A stretch of DNA of 64,000 nt from Hirudo medicinalis (taxonomy: Eukaryota; Annelida; Clitellata; Hirudinida; Hirudinidae), in the NCBI GenBank assembly GCA_011800805.1, contig MPNW01000064.1, forward strand, positions 257,024 through 321,023, read 5' to 3'. The notes under the pieces were generated by a model that made no database searches, had not been told where the DNA came from, and worked only from the letters and a program-made list of their open reading frames with translations. The position numbers and the translations under genes are program-made. Shown piece after piece: positions 1 to 9,066 of the stretch (position 1 is its first letter; each line of letters starts with the position of its first letter).

Positions 1-334
1 GTAATTTTTTTGTTCAGGGTCGGTGATAGCGACGCCATTTTAAAACGGATCTTTTCAGATTCAGGCTGTGAAAGCACGCCATTTTCCTTTTACGAATCTT
101 TTCAGATTCAGTCTTTTCAGTCGGTGACGACATTTCGTCGAATCTAAGATTCGATAATTGATAGGGTTAAACGCTCTTTTATTCGAACTCAGTGGGTTCC
201 GTTAGTTTGTCAGGACGACAACATTTCATTTTCTTTTATTTTATTCTATTCGATAACAATGGAATGTGACGACACCATTCGTTACGATGTAGGCGATGCG
301 CAGTCGCCAGCTGGGGTCGCGTTGAGGAAGGAGA

Positions 335-940
335 TTGGAGCTCCTAAGAGAGGAGCGCATTCGAATGGAAGAGAGTGAGGATCGCATTCGAAAAGAAGAG
401 CGAGAGGAGCGTAGAATGAATCAAATCGAGTTCCGTGCTCGCGAGGTCAGAAACGATCTTAATAATATTAGGGAAAATATAATTACCTTCCCCGATAATG
501 ATCTTGAAATGCCCGCTTTCTTCCAATTCTTCGAAGAAGAATGCAACCGGTATCAACTTAACTTTGGCGATCGCTGCGAGATCTTGCTTAAAATGGTTGC
601 GTTGAGGACCTGGCACCTCTTAGGCCGATTATCAATTGACGAGAGACATGATTATGGTCTTCTTAAGGCGGCTATATTAAAGGAATTTAATATTAACCCC
701 TTAGTGTTAAAAGATGCTTTTGATAAAGCTAGTAAACTACCTAGTGAATCGTATACTACTTTTGCAACTAGATTGCGTAATCTCTGCACGTATTATTTCG
801 AGAGTCGTCAAGCGAACAGAAACCACGATAGAGTAATAGACATCCTTTGCGCCGACAGACTCAAGCAGACACTTCCTCGCGAATGCTTAAACTACGTAAT
901 CGATAAAGATGTAGAAGTCGACAATTGTCACCGCAGATAG
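335..940 (+). pseudogene. gag-like capsid fragment of LTR retrotransposon
   Basis: Open frame of about 200 codons with a highly charged Arg/Glu-rich helical start, followed by a capsid-like segment with hydrophobic and aromatic residues (positions about 50-160). An in-frame ATG is missing at its head. An ATG at 259 begins another frame that closes near 379 after a matching charged segment, so a frameshift probably separates the true start from this part. The frame closes at 940, and the gag reading continues in the next frame from about 925. Assignment as gag rests on the position after the leader and on the zinc knuckle that follows. Confidence 0.7.
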
Positions 941-2067
941 CCGAACATGCTGACAACTTTAGCATTCTTCATAAGAATTATAATCATCTATCGATAAGTA
1001 AGGATCGATTTAGACCAAGTTATGATACACGTAATGAAGCACTTCTCGGTAATAATCGTTCTCAAGTTGCAGTAAACTCGCAAAGACCAATCAGCGGTCC
1101 TGTCGATAATAGTTCCAGTAATAACTATCGAGTTAACTGTTACCGTTGTGGTCGCCCAGGTCACTTTTCGAGTAAGTGTCCGGAGGTCCAAAAACCTTCT
1201 GGACCGGTAGGTTCCTCATCGGGAAAACCCTACTTTCATGATTCGTTAAAGCCATATTGGGCGTTTGGTGCGGTAAATAAGATGAATTTCATAGTTAAGA
1301 ATAAGTTACATTATCACAAGAAGAAATTAGGGGGACGTGATATGCAGCAGTTATGTTTACCCGAGTCGCGAATTCCAATTGTGCTAAGCACAGCGCATGA
1401 TTTAGTTTGCGCTGACCTCTCAGCCACTAAATCAACTTGTCAGAGGATTAAGCTTAACTTTTGGTTTCCTAATATGGAATCCCGAGTGAAATCTTATGTT
1501 GACTCTAGTGATGTCTGTCAAAAGAGAGCCACATTTATAACCAAAGAACAGATGCTAATTAAACCCATACCTCTGGGGAACGAGCACCCCTTTTCTCATG
1601 TCAGGATAGATTGTATTGGGCCTTTAATCCCGGTAAGTGACTCCACGGTGACGAAACCGCTGTATAACCATGCTCTGGTTATTTTTGATAAGTTTTCCCG
1701 TTGGCTGGTCGCTTATCAGTTGAAATCTATGACAGCTGAGAATGTCTGTGAAACCTTGCTGCAATCTTTCATGACCTTTTCGATTCCTAACATTATTAGT
1801 GGTGACAGAGACACTTATTTTACTTACCAACTTAGAGACGAATTTCGTAAACATTTAGGGTACTCCCCTTATGTCCATACCCCGGGTCACTCTGAAGCTT
1901 CAGGTTTGGTGGAAAGGTGCAACAAATCCATCGAACAGATGTTGATGAAATTTGCTTCCGATCATCCTAAACGGTGGCATAAACTTCTACCATTAGATTT
2001 ATGGAGTTTACGTGAGAAACCCTCATNAGGAGAGAGAAGGGAAGAATGCCCTGACTTAGCTTCTTAA
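925..2067 (+). pseudogene. gag zinc knuckle fused in frame to integrase
   Basis: One open frame holds a retroviral-type zinc knuckle (CYRCGRPGHFSSKCP, C-x2-C-x4-H-x4-C, about 1135-1180). About 60 codons later it enters an integrase N-terminal zinc-binding region ending in a DVCQKRA-type motif (about 1500-1530). The catalytic core follows: VRIDCIGPL with the first Asp (about 1600), SGDRDTYF with the second Asp, and GHSEASGLVERCNKS with the Glu (about 1900). Protease, RT and RNase H, which should lie between gag and integrase in Ty3/gypsy elements, are deleted without breaking the frame. The frame then runs through the N at 2027 into unrelated sequence. Gag-pol deletion derivatives are expected in decayed elements, so a function for the fusion is only a possibility. 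Confidence 0.8.
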
Positions 2068-2230
2068 ATAGCCAGTCAGGACAAAGGAGGATGTCCACAA
2101 AGGATGCGCGCCTGGTAAGTCATCGCTGATAGGGTTAGGATCAGCACGTGATTATGATGGATGTGCGATCCTACAACTCCTAAGAACTCGGACTTTCTAA
2201 CAGTGATTATTGAAATGATTACTGAATGAT

Positions 2231-2790
2231 AAGAGTTGTGGGAGTATTGTATAGATTATAATAATAATTGTTTATTATTAAGTAATTATAATTTAAAATA
2301 ATTATTAATTAATTAGTTATAATTTAAAGTAATTATTAATTAGTTAATTATAATTAAAAACAATTACTTATTAATTAATTATAATTAGAAGTAATTACTA
2401 ATTACTTGTGCTCAATGATAATTAATGGTTAATTAATTATAATTAATAACAACTAATGTTTAATTAATTATAATCGCATTATATTATAATTTTATTATAA
2501 TTAATAATTAATAATTAATTATAATAAATGTTTTTAATAATAATTATTATTAATATTAATATTATTAATAATATTTATAATTAATAATTATTATTAATAT
2601 TAATATTATTAATAATAATTGTTATTAATTGTTGTTAATAATTAATTATTATTTTATTATTAGTTATTAATTGTTGTTAATAATTAATTATTATTAATAC
2701 ATAGTCAATTATTAATAATAATTATTATCGATTTAATATTTTAAATTTATTATTTTATTATCGATAATTATTATTTAACCATCATCGTCG
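2231..2790. repeat. AT-rich degenerate TTAATTAATTATAA tract
   Basis: About 560 bases made almost only of A and T, with imperfect iterations of TTAATTAATTATAA and TTATTATTAATA. It has no coding potential and behaves as low-complexity satellite-like DNA beside the retrotransposon remnant. Confidence 0.85.
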
Positions 2791-3247
2791 TCTTAACCAT
2801 AGTTATGGACTTTATTATGATTATGAACTTTATGACTGTAATGACACTGATGACATTGCGCTCAAAGCGGTGGATTTAGTAAAGTTTCCTCATTAGGTTG
2901 ATAATATTAGCATAAGCATACGTAAATGAAATTGAGCCACTATGTCATTAGTATTTTAAACAATTTATTTTCAAGTTGCTTGAATTAAATTACTATACAG
3001 TATAGGACCAGCATTAAGCCGCGATGATCGGGGTCCACACTGCTTGACCGCGGCTTAAATTTTTATTGACAATGCATATTTGACATGTAAACGAAATCAC
3101 ACATAAATTATATTTTTGTAACATCAACAATGTAATAAAATTTTAATATTTTTTTCTTTCAATACAAATTTTATTTTATAGAAAAATATGAAGTGATATC
3201 AGCTTGCTTCTTGATCCTTTTTTATGTGCGAACGTTTATTCCATATT
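2791..3247. other. No recognisable feature
   Basis: Moderately AT-rich DNA between the AT tract and the SINE. No open frame or repeat match was recognised here. Confidence 0.6.
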
Positions 3248-3372
3248 GCCGTACAAGTTGGCCGAATGGGTTACGTTGTTCCTGCATACGGCGGTAATGG
3301 CAACAGTCGTAATGTGTCGTGTTCGAAACCCAGCCTGTACTGCCGCAAGAGCCCTTGGGAAGGAGCGCTATA
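3248..3372 (+). mobile_element. tRNA-derived SINE, 5' head copy
   Basis: Contains a Pol III A box (TGGCCGAATGG) and B box (GTTCGAAACCC) followed by a segment ending GGAAGGAGCGCTATA. It is nearly the same as 58571-58689. The copy stops at about 3372 and runs directly into LINE sequence, so its normal 3' tail is missing. The GGCCGAATGG A box suggests a tRNA of the Ser/Leu type as ancestor; this is an inference. Confidence 0.85.
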
Positions 3373-3890
3373 GTTTTGATAGTCAATCCCACACCTTACA
3401 TCAAGTTGCATTCCGAAGATACCAGAGCAATAGATGCCTCACACTCCCACAAATATCTGGGGATAGAGATAGGTGTCCGAAAGCAACCAGCGTCGATCGG
3501 AGATGAGATTCAAAAATCTCTCCATTTAATTTCAATAGCACCAATAAAGATTTATGACATTTTATCGAACTCTCGCGACATCCAATCCACCCTATCTCCA
3601 ACACCTCCTTTTCCGCCGTCATACATCTGGTCTTCGCTCATCTTCCACCATTCAACCACACCAACCAGTTCACAAATCGTCCCTCATCAACAGAGGCTTC
3701 TCGTATCTCTCCTGCTGTCTGGAATGCCTTACCTCCCCAAGTAAGAGATCAACCATCCCTTGAGCTCTTCAAACGTCACCTGAAGATCCACCTCTTCAGG
3801 ACACCAACACGAAGCTAATGAAGACACAAGGCGCCTCTGACGCTATGCAAATGGCGCATTATAAATTAACTATTATTATTATTATGTGCA
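3373..3890 (+). mobile_element. L2/CR1-like LINE, 3' fragment with terminal tail
   Basis: Frames at 3373-3530 carry an RT fragment (VNPTPYIKL, HKYLGIEI). At 3541-3818 lies the familiar C-terminus of L2/CR1 ORF2: PPYLQHLL, LRSSSTI and FKRHLKIHLFRTPTRS, then TAA at 3816-3818. Eleven bases later comes the tail AGGCGCCTCTGACGCTATGC (from 3829), ending in a (TTA)n run. Several frameshifts make it non-functional. The same tail is found on the SINE at 58571-58815. Confidence 0.85.
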
Positions 3891-4207
3891 TGGAGGAGTG
3901 ACACCTACAGAGTGTGTGACGTAGCTGTTGCCTCAGATGACTACAACCTAGACCGGGTGCACGACAACAAAGTCTTGAAATATGACACTCAAGATATTCA
4001 CGCTTGGATGCTGAGAAGTGTTCCAGTTGACACTCAGAGATTGCTGCAAATGTTGGCGCATTTACATGCAACTGGAGAGGCCTGATTCCCCAAAAATTAT
4101 TTAGATTTTGGAAAGATTGAGGTGTTCCAAGGATAAGCCTTATCGCCATCGTAACTTCTGTTCTCAATCAGAGCTACAAGATATGGATGGCTCACAGGCG
4201 CTATAAA
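3880..4207 (+). mobile_element. LINE C-terminal fragment, R2/NeSL-like
   Basis: The forward frame reads TYRVCDVAVASDDYNLDRVHD and, after shifts, FPKNYLDFG and SLIAIVTSVLNQSYKIW. This resembles the region after the RT of LINEs with a restriction-like endonuclease (the D-V-A-I-P-x-D block followed by the conserved GALG/K-x-L block). It ends at a GAT/ATG microsatellite (4208-4262) that could be the element's 3' tail. The family assignment is tentative. Confidence 0.45.
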
Positions 4208-4262
4208 ATAATGATGATGATGATGGCGATGACGATGATGATGATGACGACGACGATGATGG
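4208..4262. repeat. GAT-type trinucleotide microsatellite
   Basis: Imperfect (GATGAC/GAT)n run. On the minus strand it reads as a poly-serine frame, which is spurious. Confidence 0.9.
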
Positions 4263-4278
4263 CAATGGCAATGGAAAT

Positions 4279-4664
4279 ATGGGGTGCAGAGAGATCATAG
4301 AATCAAGAATGGAAAACGACAACGTAAACCATCCAAATATTCCTCTTTCAGGTGCTTTGGTCAGAGATAGACATTGGAGCGATATTGCCAAGGCAGAGCT
4401 AAGTCTGAACTCATTGGAGCAAAAGAGATCTGCAATAATAATCTTGCAATACAAAGACATATGCCTCATTTGTCAACAAACTCAATAAGGAAGATTAGAA
4501 ACAGACCAAAATATCGACAATTTCTCAATGATCTCATAAAAGAACAGACAACATCAAAAAGTAAAGAAGTAAAAGCTCTTTGCTCTATCACCCCCATTGA
4601 AAGTAACGTAAACAGCGAAGATAAATTAAAACAATTCAATCTGAATCGATATCAGTGCATTTAG
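4279..4664 (+). mobile_element. R2-type LINE 5' fragment with Myb-like domain
   Basis: Two frames join across a shift: DRHWSDIAKAEL, then IGAKEICNNNLAIQRHMPHL and IRKIRNRPKYRQFLNDLI. This is the W-x-D...A-x-x-E-x...L...I-x-x-R-R...Y-x-x-L pattern of the Myb-like DNA-binding segment upstream of the RT in R2-clade LINEs. A parallel copy of the motif is at 29688-29855. No RT follows, because an LTR begins at 4810. Confidence 0.5.
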
Positions 4665-4809
4665 CTTCCTGGGAAAAAGCTGACATTATTGCTGTGCAAT
4701 TCAACAGATAAAAATAGTCAACAAAATTTAATAGACAAGGAATATAACAAGTGGGCTGAAAAACTAATACCCCCATTGGCCCGATTCAGCCGGGGGCAAT
4801 CAGAACGAC

Positions 4810-5145
4810 TGTCACGCCGGTAGCCTATGAGCTCACCGTCGCGACTCGTGCGCGGCAATTCTTTTGTTAGCATGGAACTTTATTTTAATTTTTTCTTTGT
4901 TCGAGCCATATGCCTGGGTACTCAGGCACATAATCATTATCATTAACTGTATATATATAGGCCCGATACAGAGACAGGGTCGTCGGTCGTCGACGCAGTG
5001 TCGTCATATAGTATTGTTATTGTTTTATTGTTTTTTTGTTTTTTTTTTATCGAATAAAGATTTCTATTGTTCGAGTGTCTCCGAGCAATCTACAAATTCG
5101 AACTTGTGTAGTGAAAGGCTCTTTGGGCAAAACACGTCACATTTT
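4810..5145 (+). repeat. 5' LTR
   Basis: Starts TGTCACGCC. It contains a polyadenylation-type CGAATAAAG motif near 5050, in the second half. The end near ...CACGTCACA (about 5145) is inferred from the TG...CA rule and from the primer-binding-like site that follows. Confidence 0.75.
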
Positions 5146-5149
5146 CTGG

Positions 5150-5167
5150 CGCAGTCGACAGGATTTT
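5150..5167 (+). other. Putative primer-binding site
   Basis: The sequence TGGCGCAGTCGACAGGAT directly follows the 5' LTR. It has the TGGCGC start common in Ty3/gypsy primer-binding sites. The primer tRNA was not identified. Confidence 0.5.
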
Positions 5168-5465
5168 CCGAAGACCATCAGGAAGAAGCTTGGAGAACAC
5201 TCGATGCACCGAAGAGGCAAGTTAGTTGCCAGTAATTTTTTTGTTCAGGGTCGGTGATAGCGACGCCATTTTAAAACGGATCTTTTCAGATTCAGGCTGT
5301 GAAAGCACGCCATTTTCCTTTTACGAATCTTTTCAGNAGTCAAAGATCTTTAGTGATCGTCGCAACTTTAAATTATATGGTCTCATACTTTATTCTCGCG
5401 CATATTTTATGACTGAAAATTTTGGGAATGATGTTCGGGGAGATGTAACCCGACCATCATTCTTT

Positions 5466-5478
5466 GAAAGGTGGGAGG
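5466..5478 (+). other. Polypurine tract of LTR element
   Basis: GAAAGGTGGGAGG abuts the TGTCACGCC start of the 3' LTR, the expected place for the plus-strand primer. Confidence 0.75.
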
Positions 5479-5628
5479 TGTCACGCCGGTAGCCTATCTC
5501 ACCGTCGCGACTCTCGTGCGCGGCAATTCTTTTGTTAGCGTGGAACTTTATTTTAATTTTTCCTTTGTTCGAGCCACACGCCTGGGTACTCAGGCACATA
5601 ATCATTATCATTAACTGTATATATACAG
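5479..5628 (+). repeat. 3' LTR, truncated
   Basis: Matches 4810-4960 with a few substitutions and small indels. The match ends near the ACTGTATATATAC segment, and the adjoining DNA is LINE endonuclease sequence on the other strand. Confidence 0.8.
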
Positions 5629-5629
5629 T

Positions 5630-6273
5630 CATTGTTCCGGTAGGGAACGAGAGGCTTTCTAAATTGCTTCTTGACGGTCTGTGAGCTATCTTTGGCAGCC
5701 TCAACAGCTTGTGTTTCCTTCCAGATTTTTCGATGAGAAAGATCCTGGGAAATGTTGGAAATACACTTTTCATGGAAGGGGTTCCAATCGAGTGTCATCA
5801 GATTCACTCTGATCGGTCCTAGGTCCTCGTAGAGAACTTTGTCGTTGATCCTCATCTATATGATGTAATGATCGCTGCCAAGGCTTTTGTTGAGGACCTT
5901 CTAGGTTGTTCTGTCGCCCAGTTTGGAGAGGCCGCCTTGTCAATGGGAGATATGCTGAGATTTGTCGCGCGGTATGTATCCTTACCTGTGTTTAAGCTGA
6001 CAAGGTTCAGAGCATGTGTAAGGTCTTCCATTATCTTACCTCTGCGATCGGAGTGTCCCCCGCAGATGATGGTTGAGGTTGAGCATCTTGGTTGCTCAGG
6101 ATTTTCTCCAGTTCTTCTGAGATAGATTCCCCAGGAGGCACATAAAAGTTTACTATCTTGAGCCTCTTTGATGCGATGGTAGTGGTCGAGAGACATTGCG
6201 GATCCTGAGATGTGAAGAAAGAACTGTACGCCAGACCCTCTCTTATACATGTCTGCAAACCACCCTGAGACAC
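5630..6273 (-). mobile_element. LINE apurinic endonuclease fragment
   Basis: Minus-strand frames give GGLQTCIREGLAYS, KIVNFYVPPGES, LNLVSLNTGKDTYRATN and SISPIDKAASPNWA. These are the ordered blocks of the APE-type endonuclease at the start of ORF2 in CR1/Jockey-type LINEs. Several frameshifts split it. It faces away from the RT fragment at 6488-7480, so the two come from different insertions or from an inverted rearrangement. Confidence 0.75.
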
Positions 6274-6487
6274 ATCATTCCTCCGAGGCTAATTCCACAT
6301 AGATCAGTATGCATCCGCTTGCTTATATCCGATCCATGCCGTGACGCGGAGCGAGTGATAAGGCGCCTTGAGAAAGCGGCTCTCAGAACGTAGTCGGTCC
6401 CTGATGTGATGGAGTGGCGGGCTCACCAGAGAGTCTATAGAAAATTCTTAAGGTCAAAGAGAAAATGTCACTGGAAAGACACCATCG

Positions 6488-7480
6488 ATAATTGATTTTC
6501 TTCCTCATATAGACCCATTTCAAATCTAAGTATAATATCGAAGATTCTGGAGCGTCTCTGAGGCGACTTGTCATGAGTTGATCATGAGATACTCCTAACA
6601 AGACTAAAAAAATCATTTGGGGTGCATCAGGCGGCACTTGGGTGGATGAGACCATATCTTACTGGTCGAAAACAAACAATATTGTCGTCTGGTGCCCTTA
6701 ACACGGTTACTGAGGGAGTTTCAACTGGCGCTCCACAAGCTTAGTCCTTGGACTGATACTCTTTTTTCTCTCTACGTGACAGACAGAATAACTTGTTTGG
6801 CGACATGCTATCCTGCCATCAATATGCTAATGACATCCAAATATACTGCTATTCCAAGCTAGAGGATGTTTCACGACTTGTTCAACAGATTGCTGAGTGC
6901 TTCTGTGATATCGCCGTTTGGGAGTCTTCAAATCGCCTCCGTCTCAACTTTGACAAGACAGATGCAATATGGTTCAGCTCTTGTTCAAAAAAAAAATCTA
7001 ATTCCCACAACATTGCAGCTTCTGGGACTGATGTTGTTCCGATGATGATGTTGGGCAGTAAGAAATCTCGGGGCCTACTTAGACACGGGATTGATAATGG
7101 AAGAACATGTAAGAAGGGTGTATTCATTGCAGACTCTGCAAGCTATTACGCCATACTTCGTGCTCTTAGAGAGGCAAGGCCATTCCGCACAACACACTGG
7201 TGGTACAATTCATTTTGACCAGACACGATTACTGCAATTCTCTGCTCACAAATGTCAGCGACAAGACTCTTGTCACTACCAAGAGGTATTGAATGCATCG
7301 GCCAGGCTTATATCTCGATCCAGGACCTCTGAGCACGTCACACCATTATTAAAGAGTATACACTGGTTAAAATTACCTTACAGGGTATCATACAAAATCT
7401 CCGCAATAATCTACATAGTCATATTCTGCGATGAATCGCAAAAGGGTCAAATGAGTTTATGTCATCTGTCCAAAATTTGA
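6488..7480 (+). mobile_element. CR1/L2-like LINE reverse transcriptase fragment
   Basis: Forward frames in order give YRPISNLSIISKILERL, VDHEILLTRLKKSFG, LGWMRPYLTGRKQT, EGVSTGAPQA and then CHQYANDIQIY, the position of the F/Y-A-D-D catalytic box (here YAND, one Asp lost). These are followed by WESSNRLRLNFDKTDAIWFS, VLNASARLISR and SEHVTPLLKSIHWLKLPYR. At least four frameshifts and an in-frame stop make it inactive. Confidence 0.85.
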
Positions 7481-8903
7481 GCTCGCAGGTAATGAAACTG
7501 GAAAAAAAGTATATATAAAAGTATATATGACAAAACCATTTTATGCAAGTCGACACTATCCTATCCTATCACATAAAGCTCCAAACCATGCTTCTAGCAA
7601 CTTATATTTGCTGTCACTGCTCAGCGGATGTCAAGGGGGTCAGATATTTTTGACTAGAATTGTTATCGTATCGAATAAAGCTGCAAATATTAGAAACTGA
7701 ATGCATGAAGCTTTAGAGGGGCGTCAAACATGAGCGATAATCGAGGCGGTACAGTCTGTTTCCATGGGGGGAAATTTCCCCCCAATTATAAAAACCTGTA
7801 TAACTCCCTGACTCCTTTAGGGAGTCATCGGTCTTAAAAAAAAGCAATTCTACCCCCAATATTGAAGTGGTCTGGAAGTTCCGTTTTGGACATACGTCAC
7901 TATAATCAAACCCCTTTTCATTATCATTATCTCAGTTAAAGAACTTGTTTTGTTTTTTTTCTCGCAATATGGCTAGTTGGTAAAGCAATATTCTGCCGTG
8001 AGTGTGTGATGTACATTTTACAATTTGATCATCCTTAAAAATTATCAAAGCAATCATCAATGTACGAAACAAACAGTATCAGCCAATGCAAAATCGACAT
8101 CTTTAGATAATAGTCCTCTAAATAAGTCGATTGGGAAATAAACTTTTATGAGGAGGAATTAATGGTTAGAGCATTTTTTTAGCATGTGGGCACATTTGCA
8201 ATATTTAAAGTTTTATTTATATGAGATTAGGACATTGTTTATGGGCTGCTCGCGCTTCGTAGAGAGATCAGAGTTTTGTCAGTAAAGTTATTGGAGGCTT
8301 TTCACATTTTTTGGAAGGTGTATCGTGTGAAGACTTGCAAATGTGCGTTTCGATAGTTCAATCGAGAGTAAGCTTTGCACGTTAGGACCATAATTGACCG
8401 TTAATTCCAAATTTGACTTTGATCATCTCATCTCAATATTTTAAGAGTTAAGATGAAATGAGTGGTGTTCGATCCTATGTTATCATTATGTTACTTCGAT
8501 TAATAACTTCTAGATAGTGATGTCTTCGTATTGCCTCTTAATTTCATTTTGAAGTTGTCATTGAATTTTTGTATGACGCATACATATACTTTAATAAACT
8601 GACAATGTTTCTTTAATGTCAAAACATTAAAGCTTTACCGAAGTTTTTTGAAGCTTTTGAATCAGAGTCTGATATTAAAGGATTTTTATTTCTAGATTTG
8701 GTTTATATCTCAGTGTGAGCTCTTCTGCATAATTGGCTACATTAAACAGTTTCAAATTGTAGCCAGAGCTAGTGAAATAGATGCTAATTTGCAAGGCAGT
8801 TGATTACTTTTGAAATTTTGATAGTTACATGTTGAATTTGATAATGATACACTTAATTTTAGTTGTAGATTTGGATTAATGGTTATGACATTAGATCAGC
8901 AGG
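7481..8903. other. Upstream region of SOCS-box gene, no gene seen
   Basis: AT-rich, with no convincing coding frame. About 8390-8460 (AATTCCAAATTTGACTTTG ... TTTTAAGAGTTAAG) is a diverged copy of 16250-16300, so part of this is dispersed repeat. Any 5' UTR or promoter of the gene starting at 8904 would lie here but has no recognisable core element. Confidence 0.5.
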
Positions 8904-9066
8904 ATGGGTGCAGAAACAAGTAAAGAAATACAAAAAACTTGTGGACAAGGAAATAGATGTGGACCAATTAATGATTTTCCTAATATACCAATTAAGGACA
9001 GAGAAATTCCATCATGGTCACTTCTCCATCAATGCACTTTGGATAACTGGAAACAGGGACATGCTG
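8904..9066 (+). CDS. SOCS-box gene exon 1 (seen)
   Basis: Begins ATG GGT GCA and encodes 54 codons plus one base, ending before the donor GTACAT. Start chosen because of the MGxxxS/T-K myristoylation context. A CAG directly before the ATG could also be a splice acceptor, in which case untranslated or coding exons lie upstream. Confidence 0.7.

Larger units (their letters stand above)
1..2069 (+). mobile_element. Defective Ty3/gypsy-like LTR retrotransposon, internal region
   Basis: The first 105 bases are identical to 5232-5336, which lies just inside the LTR of another copy, so the window opens in the untranslated leader of this element. After the leader come a gag part and an integrase part; protease, reverse transcriptase and RNase H are absent. 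A single N at 2027 interrupts the 3' end of the integrase. No LTR is visible at either end of this copy, and the DNA beyond about 2230 is AT-rich filler. The copy is a non-functional remnant. Confidence 0.85.
4810..5628 (+). mobile_element. LTR retrotransposon with collapsed interior
   Basis: Two direct LTR copies start TGTCACGCCGG at 4810 and 5479. Between them are a primer-binding-like site, 190 bases of leader, a single N (5337), 138 bases of 3' internal sequence and a polypurine tract. The interior should be several kilobases, so the N hides a gap or a collapsed repeat. The leader is identical to 1-105, so both copies belong to one recently active family. The right LTR is cut at about 5628 by LINE sequence. 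Confidence 0.85.

Noticed and set aside
344..616. Minus-strand frame opposite gag
   Set aside because: Shadow of the gag frame with no motif.
4164..4469. Serine-rich minus-strand frame
   Set aside because: The poly-Ser run is the reverse reading of a GAT microsatellite.
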